This document shows, one piece after another, positions 7,742 to 15,462 of a stretch of 64,000 nucleotides of DNA. The translations under genes were made by a program, and so were the position numbers. This DNA comes from JAOUJD01 sp963726405 (GTDB lineage: Bacteria; Pseudomonadota; Gammaproteobacteria; Burkholderiales; Burkholderiaceae_F). Position 1 is the stretch's first letter, and every line of letters begins with the position of its first letter. Where the stretch lies: contig CAVSCF010000003.1 of NCBI GenBank assembly GCA_963726405.1, positions 62,001 through 126,000 of the forward strand. Direction: 5' to 3'. A model generated the notes under the pieces. The model saw only the letters and a list, made by a program, of their open reading frames with translations. It was not told where the DNA came from and did not search any database.

Positions 7742-9244
7742 TCAGGCGATCCTGATTTGCGCGAAGCCGTGTTCGGCGCGCGGAATGCCGAAGAGCGAGC
7801 CCTCGGCGCCGTCGTCGTACACCGAACTGCTGTCGCGCAGACCGAGGTAGGCCTTCATCGCGCGCGCGGCCTTGCGGCCCGCGCCCATCGCCTGGATCAC
7901 CGTGGCGGCGCCCGTCACGATGTCGCCGCCGGCCCAGACGCCGGCGATCGAGGTCGCGAGGTTGTCGTCCGCGCCGATGTAGCCCCACTTGTTCAGTTTC
8001 AGCTTGGAGGTCTGGCCGAGGATGGGATTGGCGTTCGTGCCGATCGCGAACACGACCATGTCGGCCTCGAACTCGAATTCGCTGCCGGGCACAACGACGG
8101 GGCGCCGGCGCCCCGATTCGTCGGGTTCGCCGAGTTCCATCTTCACGCAGCGCAGCGCGCGCACGGTGTTGTTGGCGCCAGCGAGGATTTCGACCGGGCT
8201 CGTCAGCCAGTTGAAGTCGACGCCTTCCTCCTCCGCGTGATGGATCTCCTCCACGCGCGCCGGCGCTTCCTTCTTGGAACGGCGATAGATGCAGTGGACC
8301 GACTCGGCGCCGAGGCGCAGCGACACGCGCAGCGCGTCCATGGCCGTGTTGCCGGCGCCGATGACCGCGACGTGCTTGCCCGGCTGCAGCGGCGTGTCGA
8401 AGTTGGGGAAGTCGCGCGCCCGCATCAGGTTGCAGCGGGTCAGCAGTTCGTTGGCCGACAGCACTCCGTTCAGCGACTCGCCCGGAATGCCCATGAAGCT
8501 CGGGTAGCCCGCGCCGGTGCCGATGAACACGGCGTGGAAGCCCATCTCGGCGACCATCTGCTCGATGGTGAAGAGGCGGCCGACGAGGGTGTTGCACTCG
8601 AAGCGCACGCCGAGATTGCGGACTTTCTGGATCTCGGCGTCGATCGTCTCGTTCGGCAGGCGGAAATCGGGAATGCCGTACTTCAGCACGCCGCCCGGCG
8701 TGTGGAAGGCTTCGTAGACGATGACTTCGCAGCCCGCCTTCGCCATGTCGGCCGCGCATGCGAGGCCCGCCGGGCCCGCGCCGACGATGCCGACCTTGTA
8801 GCCGGACGGCTCGATGTACGGCACGTTCTCCCAGCCCTCGGCGATCGCCATGTCGCCGACGAAGCGCTCGAGGCGGCCGATGGCCACTGGCTCCAGGTTG
8901 TCGCCGACCGTGCACACGCCTTCGCACTGGTTCTCCTGCGGGCACACCCGGCCGCAGATCGACGGCAGCAGGTTGGTGTCCGTGATGATCTCGTACGCGC
9001 CGTGGTAGTGCTTCTCGGTGATCTTCTGGATGAACCCGGGGATGTCGATGCTGACCGGGCAGCCGCGCACACAGGGCTCGTCCGGACACTGCAGGCACCG
9101 CTCCGCTTCGCGCAGGGCGTCCTCGAGGCGATAGCCGCAGGCGACCTCCTCGAAATTCCTTGCCCGGACCTTCGGGTCCTGCTCGGGCATCGGCGTCCGC
9201 TCCTGAGGAATGGTGCGGATCGTCTTCTTCTTCGCGGTCGCCAT
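7742..9244 (-). CDS. NfnB/SudA/GltD-like NAD(P)H flavoprotein (operon 1)
   Basis: 500 residues related to the small subunit of glutamate synthase and to NfnB/SudA, the NADPH-side subunit of NADH-dependent ferredoxin:NADP oxidoreductase. The N-terminal cysteines CLQCPDEPCVRGCPVSIDIP and ICGRVCPQENQCEGVC should hold two [4Fe-4S] clusters. FAD binding is at GIVGAGPAGLACAADM and the NAD(P) site at AVIGAGNTAMDALR with the basic run YRRSKKEAPAR. The ATG at 9244 was chosen because AGGAGG at 9254-9259 abuts the first ATG (9253) but is nine bases from the second. No glutamate synthase large subunit is nearby, and its partner is the upstream SudB-like gene, so a GltD role is unlikely. Confidence 0.88.
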   Translation of the reverse strand: MATAKKKTIRTIPQERTPMPEQDPKVRARNFEEVACGYRLEDALREAERCLQCPDEPCVRGCPVSIDIPGFIQKITEKHYHGAYEIITDTNLLPSICGRVCPQENQCEGVCTVGDNLEPVAIGRLERFVGDMAIAEGWENVPYIEPSGYKVGIVGAGPAGLACAADMAKAGCEVIVYEAFHTPGGVLKYGIPDFRLPNETIDAEIQKVRNLGVRFECNTLVGRLFTIEQMVAEMGFHAVFIGTGAGYPSFMGIPGESLNGVLSANELLTRCNLMRARDFPNFDTPLQPGKHVAVIGAGNTAMDALRVSLRLGAESVHCIYRRSKKEAPARVEEIHHAEEEGVDFNWLTSPVEILAGANNTVRALRCVKMELGEPDESGRRRPVVVPGSEFEFEADMVVFAIGTNANPILGQTSKLKLNKWGYIGADDNLATSIAGVWAGGDIVTGAATVIQAMGAGRKAARAMKAYLGLRDSSSVYDDGAEGSLFGIPRAEHGFAQIRIA

Positions 9245-9253
9245 GGGTGGCAT

Positions 9254-9259
9254 CCTCCT
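9254..9259 (-). promoter_or_regulatory. Ribosome binding site that decides the start of the NfnB-like gene
   Basis: On the minus strand AGGAGG follows directly on the stop codon of the preceding gene (TAGGAGG). It touches an ATG at 9253 with no spacing, which would be unusable, and is nine bases from the ATG at 9244, which is therefore the better start. Confidence 0.7.
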
Positions 9260-10178
9260 AGGCGTCAGCGGCCGGGCGCGACAGCACCGTGGCCTTGAGG
9301 TCGATCTTGTCGTCGCCGCGGATGCGGCAGGACTCGGTCCATCGCTCCATCGCCTCGCGCTCCGTCGTCTTGTAGCGGCCGAGGCGCGACATCAGGTCGT
9401 CGAAGTCGACCTGGTGGCCGTCGAAATCCGGTCCGTCGACGCAGGCGAACTTCACCTGGTCGCCGATCTTGACCCGGCAGCCGCCGCACATCCCGGTACC
9501 GTCGACCATCACCGGGTTGAGGCTGACGATCGTCTTGATGCCCAGCGCACGGGTCGCTTCCGAGCAGCCCTTCATCATGATCGGCGGGCCGATGGCCACC
9601 ACTTCGTCGATGTCCGAATGCTTGGCTGCGGCCTGCTTGATGCCCTCCGTGACCAGGCCCTTGATCCCGGCGGAGCCGTCGTCGGTGCAGACGATCAGTT
9701 CGTCGCACACCGCGGCGAACTTGTCCTGCCAGAACATCAGGTCCTTGTTCCGGAAGCCGATCACGCCGATCACGTAGGCGCCGTTTTCCTTGTACGCACG
9801 CGCCTGCGGGTACACCGGCGCCACGCCGAGGCCGCCGCCGACGCACACGACCTTTTTTGCCTTGTCGATGTGGCTCGGGATGCCCATCGGTCCGACCATC
9901 GCGAAGAGCGAATCCCCGACCTTGCAGCCGGCCTGCATCTCCTTGGTGGTCTTGCCGACCGCCTGGATGACCAGCGTGATCGTGCCGCGTTCGCGGCTGA
10001 AGTCGGCGATGGTGAGCGGTATGCGCTCGCCATGCTCGTGCTCCATCACGATGACGAATTGCCCCGGCTTGGCCGCCTGGGCCATCTGCGGATGGGCCAC
10101 CTCCAGCATGTAGGTGACGTCCGAATAATCCTCGCGCGCAACGATCCGGAAACCGGATCCCGCGTTCGCCTGCGCCAT
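9258..10178 (-). CDS. NfnA/SudB-like ferredoxin-NADP reductase subunit (operon 1)
   Basis: 306 residues from the ATG at 10178, which has GGGGAGA upstream. It has the ferredoxin reductase arrangement: an N-terminal FAD barrel (RIPLTIADFSRERGTI), a nucleotide-binding domain (VVCVGGGLGVAPVYPQ), and a C-terminal cysteine cluster in DGTGMCGGCRV and FACVDGP. In Nfn small subunits this cluster holds a [2Fe-2S] centre with one aspartate and three cysteines, matching the residues seen. Together with the next gene it forms an Nfn/SudBA-like heterodimer that could link NAD(P)H to ferredoxin. It is the first gene of the minus-strand operon. Confidence 0.86.
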   Translation of the reverse strand: MAQANAGSGFRIVAREDYSDVTYMLEVAHPQMAQAAKPGQFVIVMEHEHGERIPLTIADFSRERGTITLVIQAVGKTTKEMQAGCKVGDSLFAMVGPMGIPSHIDKAKKVVCVGGGLGVAPVYPQARAYKENGAYVIGVIGFRNKDLMFWQDKFAAVCDELIVCTDDGSAGIKGLVTEGIKQAAAKHSDIDEVVAIGPPIMMKGCSEATRALGIKTIVSLNPVMVDGTGMCGGCRVKIGDQVKFACVDGPDFDGHQVDFDDLMSRLGRYKTTEREAMERWTESCRIRGDDKIDLKATVLSRPAADA

Positions 10179-10381
10179 GGTGTGTCTCCCCGTGCGCTGT
10201 GGGTTTCCGTGAGCCCGTCTGGCGCGGGGCATCGCGGACTTGAGGCGAACTACCTCACGTAGGCAAGAGCTTCGATTGCAACGGACCCCGTGTCATTGAT
10301 CTGTCGCAATCGCGTCCCACTCCGTGGGAAGGCGTTCCAGCGTGCAAAAAACCCCACTGGGCGAAAGCGACACGGCGCTGC
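10179..10381. other. Intergenic region upstream of OFOR operon 1
   Basis: Contains whatever promotes the operon starting at 10178 and the 3' end of the korCAB transcript. I see a short CCCAC-TCC-GTGGG inverted repeat near 10317-10329 and a run of six T (minus strand) near 10346-10351 behind a very short stem, but no convincing sigma-70 promoter. Confidence 0.4.
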
Positions 10382-11437
10382 CTAGATGAGCTCGGCGTTG
10401 AGGGCTTCGAGCGCACCGGCGCCGGGGCACAGATCAGCCTCGGCGAGCCGGTTCAGCGGGGTCTTGACCGTGTTCAGGTGGTCGTGCAGGTCGTCCGCGG
10501 AGGGGTCGACGAAGAGCAGGCCCGTCACGACTTCGCCGCGCGCCTGGTGGGAGGTGATGTGGCTGATCGCGGCCAGGCGGTCGCCCGGGTCGTACCCGTC
10601 GGCGAGCTTGCGCAGGCGCAGGCGGCTGCCGTCGTGCTGGGTGATCTCGATCACCTCGCCCGGCGCGTAATCGGCCGTGATGGTGTCGTGCTTCGGCATG
10701 AAGTCGAGCCGGTTCACGGCGTCGTTGTGCGCACGGATGTAGTCGTAGCTCTTCGTGCTGCCCGTGTGGTTGTTGAACGCGACGCACGGGCTGATCACGT
10801 CGATCAGCGCCGAGCCGCGATGGTTCAGCGCCCCCTTGATCAGCGGCACCAGCTGTTCCTTGTCCCCGGAAAAGCTCCGGGCGACATAGGTGACGCCGAG
10901 TTGCAGGGCGAGCGACACCATGTCGATCGGCGCATCGCGATTGACCGCGCCGCGCTTGGATTTCGATCCCTGGTCGGCGGTCGCGGAGAACTGCCCCTTG
11001 GTCAGTCCGTACACCCCGTTGTTCTCGCAGATGTACGTCATGTTCACGCCGCGCCGGATCAGGTGCGCGAACTGTCCGAGCCCGATCGACGCGGAGTCGC
11101 CATCGCCCGACACGCCGAGGTAGATCAGGTCGCGGTTGGCGAGGTTGGCGCCGGTGAGCACCGACGGCATGCGGCCGTGCACCGAGTTGAACCCGTGGGA
11201 GTTGCCGAGGAAATAGTCGGGCGTCTTCGACGAGCAGCCGATTCCGGAGAGCTTCGCCACGCGGTGCGGCTCGATCGCCAGTTCCCAGCACGCCTGGATG
11301 ATGCCGGCCGAGATCGAGTCGTGGCCGCAGCCTGCGCACAGCGTGGAGATCTTGCCCTCGTAGTCGCGGCGGGTGTAGCCGAGACGATTGGCGGGCAGGG
11401 TGGGGTGGTGCAGCTTCGGTTTCGCGAGATAGGTCAC
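10382..11437 (-). CDS. korB: 2-oxoglutarate oxidoreductase, beta subunit KorB (operon 2)
   Basis: 351 residues (about 38 kDa) starting at a GTG with GAGGAGA nine bases upstream, 11 bases after korA. Thiamine-diphosphate binding is at SGDGDSASIGLGQF and ENNGVYGLTKGQFS; cluster cysteines are in CAGCGHDSISAG and GIGCSSKT, with another at ISPCVAFNNHTGS. Gene order korC-korA-korB and the subunit sizes fit the three-subunit NADP-linked 2-oxoglutarate oxidoreductase known from Azoarcus and Thauera. Substrate assignment rests on that resemblance and on position next to the 2-oxoglutarate dehydrogenase operon, not on a specificity residue I could identify. Confidence 0.85.
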   Translation of the reverse strand: MTYLAKPKLHHPTLPANRLGYTRRDYEGKISTLCAGCGHDSISAGIIQACWELAIEPHRVAKLSGIGCSSKTPDYFLGNSHGFNSVHGRMPSVLTGANLANRDLIYLGVSGDGDSASIGLGQFAHLIRRGVNMTYICENNGVYGLTKGQFSATADQGSKSKRGAVNRDAPIDMVSLALQLGVTYVARSFSGDKEQLVPLIKGALNHRGSALIDVISPCVAFNNHTGSTKSYDYIRAHNDAVNRLDFMPKHDTITADYAPGEVIEITQHDGSRLRLRKLADGYDPGDRLAAISHITSHQARGEVVTGLLFVDPSADDLHDHLNTVKTPLNRLAEADLCPGAGALEALNAELI

Positions 11438-11448
11438 GCCGTGTCTCC

Positions 11449-13347
11449 TCAGGCCGCCTTGCCGCCCTGCAGCGGACGAACGCCGGCGCCGGGCATGCAG
11501 TCCCGGATCGCCTTGACGATGTAGCGCGCCGTGATCGGCGTGCCGTCGTAGTGCAGGATCGGGACCAGCCGGGCCGGGTCGATCTCGAGTTCGTTGACGA
11601 GCATCGAACGCAGCTGCGCGTCGCGGTTCTGCTCGACCACGAAGACGTGCTCGTGCTGCTCTATGAAGGCCTTGACCGAATCCGGGAACGGAAAGGCGCG
11701 CACCCGCATGCGGTCGAGATGCACCCCGGTCCGCTCGAGTTCCCCGAGGGCCTCGTTCATCGACGGGGTCGTCGATCCGAAATAGATCACCGCGTGCGAG
11801 GTCTTGTGGCTCGTCCTGCGGACGATGGGCTGCGGCACCAGGTGCTTTGCGGTGTCGAACTTCTTCAGCAGGCGTTCCATGTTGTACACGTAGTCCGACC
11901 CGGCCTCGGAGTAGCGCGCGTGGGCATCCTTCGTGGTGCCCCGGGTGAAGTAGGCACCCCGCTTGGCGTGCGCGCCGGGCAGCGTCCGGAACGGGACGCC
12001 GTCGCCATCGACGTCAAGATAGCGGCCGAAGTCCTTGCCGGCATCGAGGTCGGCCGCGCTCATCACCTTGCCGCGGTCGTAGCGTCGGCTGTCGTCCCAC
12101 GCGAGCGGTGCGCACAGCCGGTGGTTCATGCCGATGTCGAGGTCGGTCATCACGAAGATCGGCGTCTGCAGCCGCTCGGCGAGATCGAGCGCGGCGGCGG
12201 TGAACTCGAAGCACTCGTGCGGGTCCTCCGGGAACAGCAGCACGTGCTTGGTGTCGCCGTGCGAGGCATAGGCGCAGGCGAGCAGGTCCGACTGCTGAGT
12301 GCGGGTCGGCATGCCGGTGGACGGTCCGCCGCGTTGCACGTTGATGATGGTGGCCGGGATCTCGGCGAAATACGCCAGCCCGATGAACTCCGTCATCAGC
12401 GACACGCCGGGGCCCGAGGTTGCCGTGAACGCCCGCGCGCCGTTCCAGCCGGCGCCGATCACCATGCCGATCGATGCCAGTTCGTCCTCGGCCTGCACGA
12501 TCGCGAACTTGTTCCGGCCGGTCGCCTGGTCGACGCGGAAGCGGCTGCAGTATTTCTGGAACGCCTCGGCAACGGACGACGACGGCGTGATCGGATACCA
12601 CGCGCACACCGTCGCCCCGCCGTAGACCGCGCCGAGCGCGGCAGCGGCGTTGCCCTCCATGAAGATGCGGTCGCCGACGCAGTTGCTGCGCTCGACCTTC
12701 AATCCGAGAACGCCTTTCAGGTGCTCCTCGGCATACAGCCGGCCGGTTTCGAAAGCGTCGAGGTTGGGCTTGATCAGCTTGTCCTTGCCCTTGTACTGCT
12801 CGCCGAGCAGCTGCGCGATGACTTCCGATTCGATGCCGAGCAGCGCCGCGAGCACGCCGACATACATGATGTTCTTCAGGAGCTGGCGCTCCTTCGGATC
12901 TGCGTACCTGGCGGCGGCGATATCGGACAGCGGCACGCCGATCACGTGGACGTCCGGGCGGAAGCGCGACGGTGGCAGCGGCTTGGTGCTGTCGTACAGC
13001 AGATAGCCGTCCGGTTCGATCTCGTTGAGATCCCGGTCCCACGTCTGCGGATTCATGGCGACCATCAGGTCGACGCCGCCCCGGCGGCCAAGGTGGCCCT
13101 GCTCGGTCACCCGCACTTCGTACCAGGTCGGAAGCCCCTGGATGTTCGACGGGAAGATGTTGCGTGGCGAGACGGGCACGCCCATGCGAAGGATGCTGCG
13201 TGCGAAAAGCTCGTTGGCGCTCGCCGAGCCGGAACCGTTGACGTTGGCGAACTTGACGACGAAGTCGTTGGTCGCGGTGATGCCCCGGTGGCGGACCACC
13301 GCTCCGCTGGTGCGGGGGCCGGGGCGGCCCGCGTCGGGAACACTCAC
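11449..13347 (-). CDS. korA: 2-oxoglutarate oxidoreductase, fused gamma-alpha subunit KorA (operon 2)
   Basis: 632 residues from a GTG at 13347 that overlaps the korC stop as GTGA and has AAGGAGG just upstream; a frame open further upstream has no better start. The gamma domain occupies about 20-210 (DFVVKFANVNGSGSAS, then a long helical part) and the alpha domain follows with CAWYPITPSSSVAEAF, QAEDELASIGMVIGAG, TSGPGVSLMTEFIGLA and RGGPSTGMPTRTQQSDLL. These are the OFOR signatures. It pairs with KorB to cleave a 2-oxoacid, probably 2-oxoglutarate, and passes electrons to KorC. Confidence 0.87.
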   Translation of the reverse strand: MSVPDAGRPGPRTSGAVVRHRGITATNDFVVKFANVNGSGSASANELFARSILRMGVPVSPRNIFPSNIQGLPTWYEVRVTEQGHLGRRGGVDLMVAMNPQTWDRDLNEIEPDGYLLYDSTKPLPPSRFRPDVHVIGVPLSDIAAARYADPKERQLLKNIMYVGVLAALLGIESEVIAQLLGEQYKGKDKLIKPNLDAFETGRLYAEEHLKGVLGLKVERSNCVGDRIFMEGNAAAALGAVYGGATVCAWYPITPSSSVAEAFQKYCSRFRVDQATGRNKFAIVQAEDELASIGMVIGAGWNGARAFTATSGPGVSLMTEFIGLAYFAEIPATIINVQRGGPSTGMPTRTQQSDLLACAYASHGDTKHVLLFPEDPHECFEFTAAALDLAERLQTPIFVMTDLDIGMNHRLCAPLAWDDSRRYDRGKVMSAADLDAGKDFGRYLDVDGDGVPFRTLPGAHAKRGAYFTRGTTKDAHARYSEAGSDYVYNMERLLKKFDTAKHLVPQPIVRRTSHKTSHAVIYFGSTTPSMNEALGELERTGVHLDRMRVRAFPFPDSVKAFIEQHEHVFVVEQNRDAQLRSMLVNELEIDPARLVPILHYDGTPITARYIVKAIRDCMPGAGVRPLQGGKAA

Positions 13348-15161
13348 GCCGCCTCCTTGTGCTGAGTACGGCATGCGCGGCCGGCGTGCGTCATCTCGAT
13401 GAGGAATTTCTGCATGTCCCACGCCCCGGTCGGGCAGCGCTCCGCGCACAGGCCGCAGTGCAGGCACACGTCCTCGTCCTTGACCATCACCCGTCCGGTC
13501 TTCAGGTCGGAGGACACGTACAAGGCCTGGCCGGGGTTGAGCGCCGGCGCGCGCAGCCGCGGGCGAAGGTCGGCCTCGTCGCCGTTGGCGGTGAAGTTGA
13601 TGCAGTCAGTCGGGCAGATGTCGACGCAGGCGTCGCACTCGATGCACTGCTGTGCCGTGAACACAGTCTGCACGTCGCAGTTCAGGCAGCGCTGCGCTTC
13701 CTTCCAGGCGGTGGCTGGATCGAAGCCGAGTTCGACTTCCACCCGGATGTTCGCCAGCGCCTGGTTGACATCGCGCCAGGGCACCTTGAAGCGCGCGTCG
13801 GGCGCGATCTCGTTGTCGTAGCTCCATTCGTGGATGCCCATCTTCTGCGACATGAGCGTCACTCCCGGCGCCGGGCGCTCGCTCACCGCCTCGCCGTGCA
13901 GGAACTTGTCGATGGAGATGGCGGCATCGTGGCCCTGGGCGACCGCCCAGATGATGTTCTTCGGTCCGAGCGCGGCATCGCCGCCAAAAAACACCCGCGG
14001 GTTCGTCGACTGCAGCGTCGTCATGTCGAGAACCGGCATGCCCCACTGGTCGAACTCGATGCCGGCGTCGCGCTCGATCCACGGAAAGGCGTTTTCCTGT
14101 CCCACCGCGATGAGCACTTCGTCGCACGCGAAGATCGGATCCGGCTCGCCCGTTGCGACCAGGGCGCGCCGCCCCTTGGCGTCATAGACCGCCTTGACCT
14201 TCTCGAAGCGCATGCCCGTCAGCTTGCCGTTCTCGTGCAGGAACGCCTTGGGCACGAGGAAGTTCAGGATCGGGATGCCTTCGTGCGCCGCGTCCTCCTT
14301 CTCCCAGGGCGAGGCCTTCATCTCCTCGAATCCCGAACGCACGATGACTTTCACGTCTGTGCCGCCGAGTCGCTTCGCGGTGCGGCAGCAGTCCATCGCC
14401 GTGTTGCCGCCGCCGAGCACGATGACCCGCCGGCCCACCGACGTGACGTGACCGAACGATACCGAGGCCAGCCAGTCGATGCCGACGTGGATCTTCTTCG
14501 CGGCCTCCTTGCGACCCGGCACGTCGAGTTCCCGGCCGCGCGGCGCGCCGGAGCCGACGAAGATCGCGTCGAACTTCTCCTTGAGCAGCGACTTCATCGA
14601 GTCGATGCGGACGCCGCCGCGGAACTCGACGCCGAGGCCAATGACGTAGCCGGTCTCCTCGTCGATCACTTCCTCGGGCAGGCGGAAGCGGGGGATCTGC
14701 GTGCGGATCATTCCACCGGCCTTCGGGTCCTGGTCGAACACCGTCACGTGGTAGCCGAGCGGCACCAGGTCGCGCGCGACCGTGAGCGAGGCGGGTCCGG
14801 CGCCGACGCAGGCGACGCGACGCCCGTTCATCGGCAGGCGCTTCGGCAGGCGCGCGCGGATGTCGTCCTTTAGGTCGGCGGCGACGCGCTTCAGCCGGCA
14901 GATCGCGACGGGCTCGGGTCGTTCGGCCTGCTGCTGCTCCACGCGGCCGCGGCGGCACGCCGGCTCGCACGGGCGATCGCAGGTCCGGCCGAGGATGCCG
15001 GGGAAGACGTTGGACTTCCAGTTGACCATGTACGCGTCGCTGTAACGGCCGGACGCGATGAGACGTATGTACTCGGGGACCGGCGTGTGCGCCGGGCAGG
15101 CCCACTGGCAATCCACGACGTGATGGAAATAGTCCGGGTCTCGGATATCCGTCGGCTGCAC
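13344..15161 (-). CDS. korC: KorC: GltD-like flavoprotein fused to a 2[4Fe-4S] ferredoxin (operon 2)
   Basis: 605 residues (about 66 kDa) from a GTG at 15161 with AAGGAG six bases upstream; it begins with the GltD-type segment DPDYFHHVVDCQWACP. Domains in order: N-terminal Fe-S helical domain (cysteines in GRTCDRPCEPACRRG), FAD-binding CVGAGPASLTVARDL, NAD(P)-binding VIVLGGGNTAMDCCR, and a C-terminal ferredoxin with QQCIECDACVDICPTDC and VCLHCGLCAERCPTGAW. This is the architecture expected of the gamma subunit that moves electrons from KorAB to NADP. It is the first gene of its operon and divergent from odhA. Note GAGPAS where most relatives have GAGPAG. Confidence 0.86.
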   Translation of the reverse strand: MQPTDIRDPDYFHHVVDCQWACPAHTPVPEYIRLIASGRYSDAYMVNWKSNVFPGILGRTCDRPCEPACRRGRVEQQQAERPEPVAICRLKRVAADLKDDIRARLPKRLPMNGRRVACVGAGPASLTVARDLVPLGYHVTVFDQDPKAGGMIRTQIPRFRLPEEVIDEETGYVIGLGVEFRGGVRIDSMKSLLKEKFDAIFVGSGAPRGRELDVPGRKEAAKKIHVGIDWLASVSFGHVTSVGRRVIVLGGGNTAMDCCRTAKRLGGTDVKVIVRSGFEEMKASPWEKEDAAHEGIPILNFLVPKAFLHENGKLTGMRFEKVKAVYDAKGRRALVATGEPDPIFACDEVLIAVGQENAFPWIERDAGIEFDQWGMPVLDMTTLQSTNPRVFFGGDAALGPKNIIWAVAQGHDAAISIDKFLHGEAVSERPAPGVTLMSQKMGIHEWSYDNEIAPDARFKVPWRDVNQALANIRVEVELGFDPATAWKEAQRCLNCDVQTVFTAQQCIECDACVDICPTDCINFTANGDEADLRPRLRAPALNPGQALYVSSDLKTGRVMVKDEDVCLHCGLCAERCPTGAWDMQKFLIEMTHAGRACRTQHKEAA

Positions 15162-15220
15162 GCATGTCTCCTTGCCGCGATCGTCATGGCGGACGCGGCT
15201 TTCTTGAGTCGGCGCAGTGT

Positions 15221-15267
15221 ATGCCGCGGTACCCCGGGGAGGTTCGTCGGGGATGGCCCCGCGGCAT
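15221..15267. repeat. Spaced 9-bp perfect inverted repeat in the korC/odhA control region
   Basis: ATGCCGCGG at 15221-15229 and its exact reverse complement at 15259-15267, 29 bases apart. A CCCC/GGGG pair lies inside it, so the transcript could form an extended stem-loop. It sits about 60 bases upstream of the korC start, where an operator or leader structure would be placed. Confidence 0.5.
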
Positions 15268-15388
15268 CGATGCGACAAACGGATGGCAAGCGGGAGGCCG
15301 GTGGTAGCATCCGCGTTTCGCCGCGGCCCGAGGGGTTTTTGCGCGCGAAATGACTCGACAGCAGGACCGGAATCCGGAAGCGCTGCCG

Positions 15389-15423
15389 CCGAAAAGCCCA
15401 CGTCTCGTTTATGGGCTTTTCGG
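15389..15423 (+). promoter_or_regulatory. 12-bp perfect hairpin in the odhA leader
   Basis: CCGAAAAGCCCA (15389-15400) and TGGGCTTTTCGG (15412-15423) form a perfect 12-bp stem with an 11-base loop. The loop holds TCTCGTT, which is complementary to AACGAGA at 15432-15438 in the next hairpin, so the two structures could exclude each other or interact. It lies 40 bases before the odhA start codon. Confidence 0.55.
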
Positions 15424-15431
15424 GCATCTCG

Positions 15432-15450
15432 AACGAGAAACTCGTTTTTT
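15432..15450 (+). promoter_or_regulatory. Terminator-like hairpin directly upstream of odhA
   Basis: AACGAG (15432-15437), an AAA loop and CTCGTT (15441-15446) are followed by four more T, the shape of a weak intrinsic terminator, ending 12 bases before the odhA ATG. With the preceding hairpin it resembles an attenuator. The stem is short, so real termination is uncertain. Confidence 0.4.
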
Positions 15451-15462
15451 CAGGTGAAGCCG

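Larger units (their letters stand above)
15162..15462. promoter_or_regulatory. Divergent control region between korC and odhA
   Basis: About 300 bases without a gene, carrying the promoters of both the KorCAB operon (leftward) and the 2-oxoglutarate dehydrogenase operon (rightward). It contains a spaced 9-bp inverted repeat nearer korC and two hairpins just before odhA, listed separately. I could not assign sigma-70 hexamers with confidence. Confidence 0.6.

Noticed and set aside
7742..9244. Glutamate synthase small subunit (GltD)
   Set aside because: No large subunit is near, and the gene is paired with a SudB/NfnA-like partner in an OFOR operon.
5795..9298. A 1167-codon open frame on the plus strand opposite OFOR operon 1
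   Set aside because: It is antisense to three well-supported genes, its product is Arg/His/Val/Asp-rich with no domain, and long antisense frames are common in high-GC DNA.
10290..10310. A sigma-54-like TGACACG...TTGCA on the minus strand upstream of OFOR operon 1
   Set aside because: The spacing between the two elements is three bases too long and the invariant GG is GA.
10340..10365. Terminator-like T-run after korB on the minus strand
   Set aside because: The stem before the six T is only three or four base pairs; too weak to report as a terminator.
1836..15161. Genomic island or recent mobile insertion
   Set aside because: No transposase, integrase, tRNA edge or flanking direct repeat is visible, and base composition looks like the rest.
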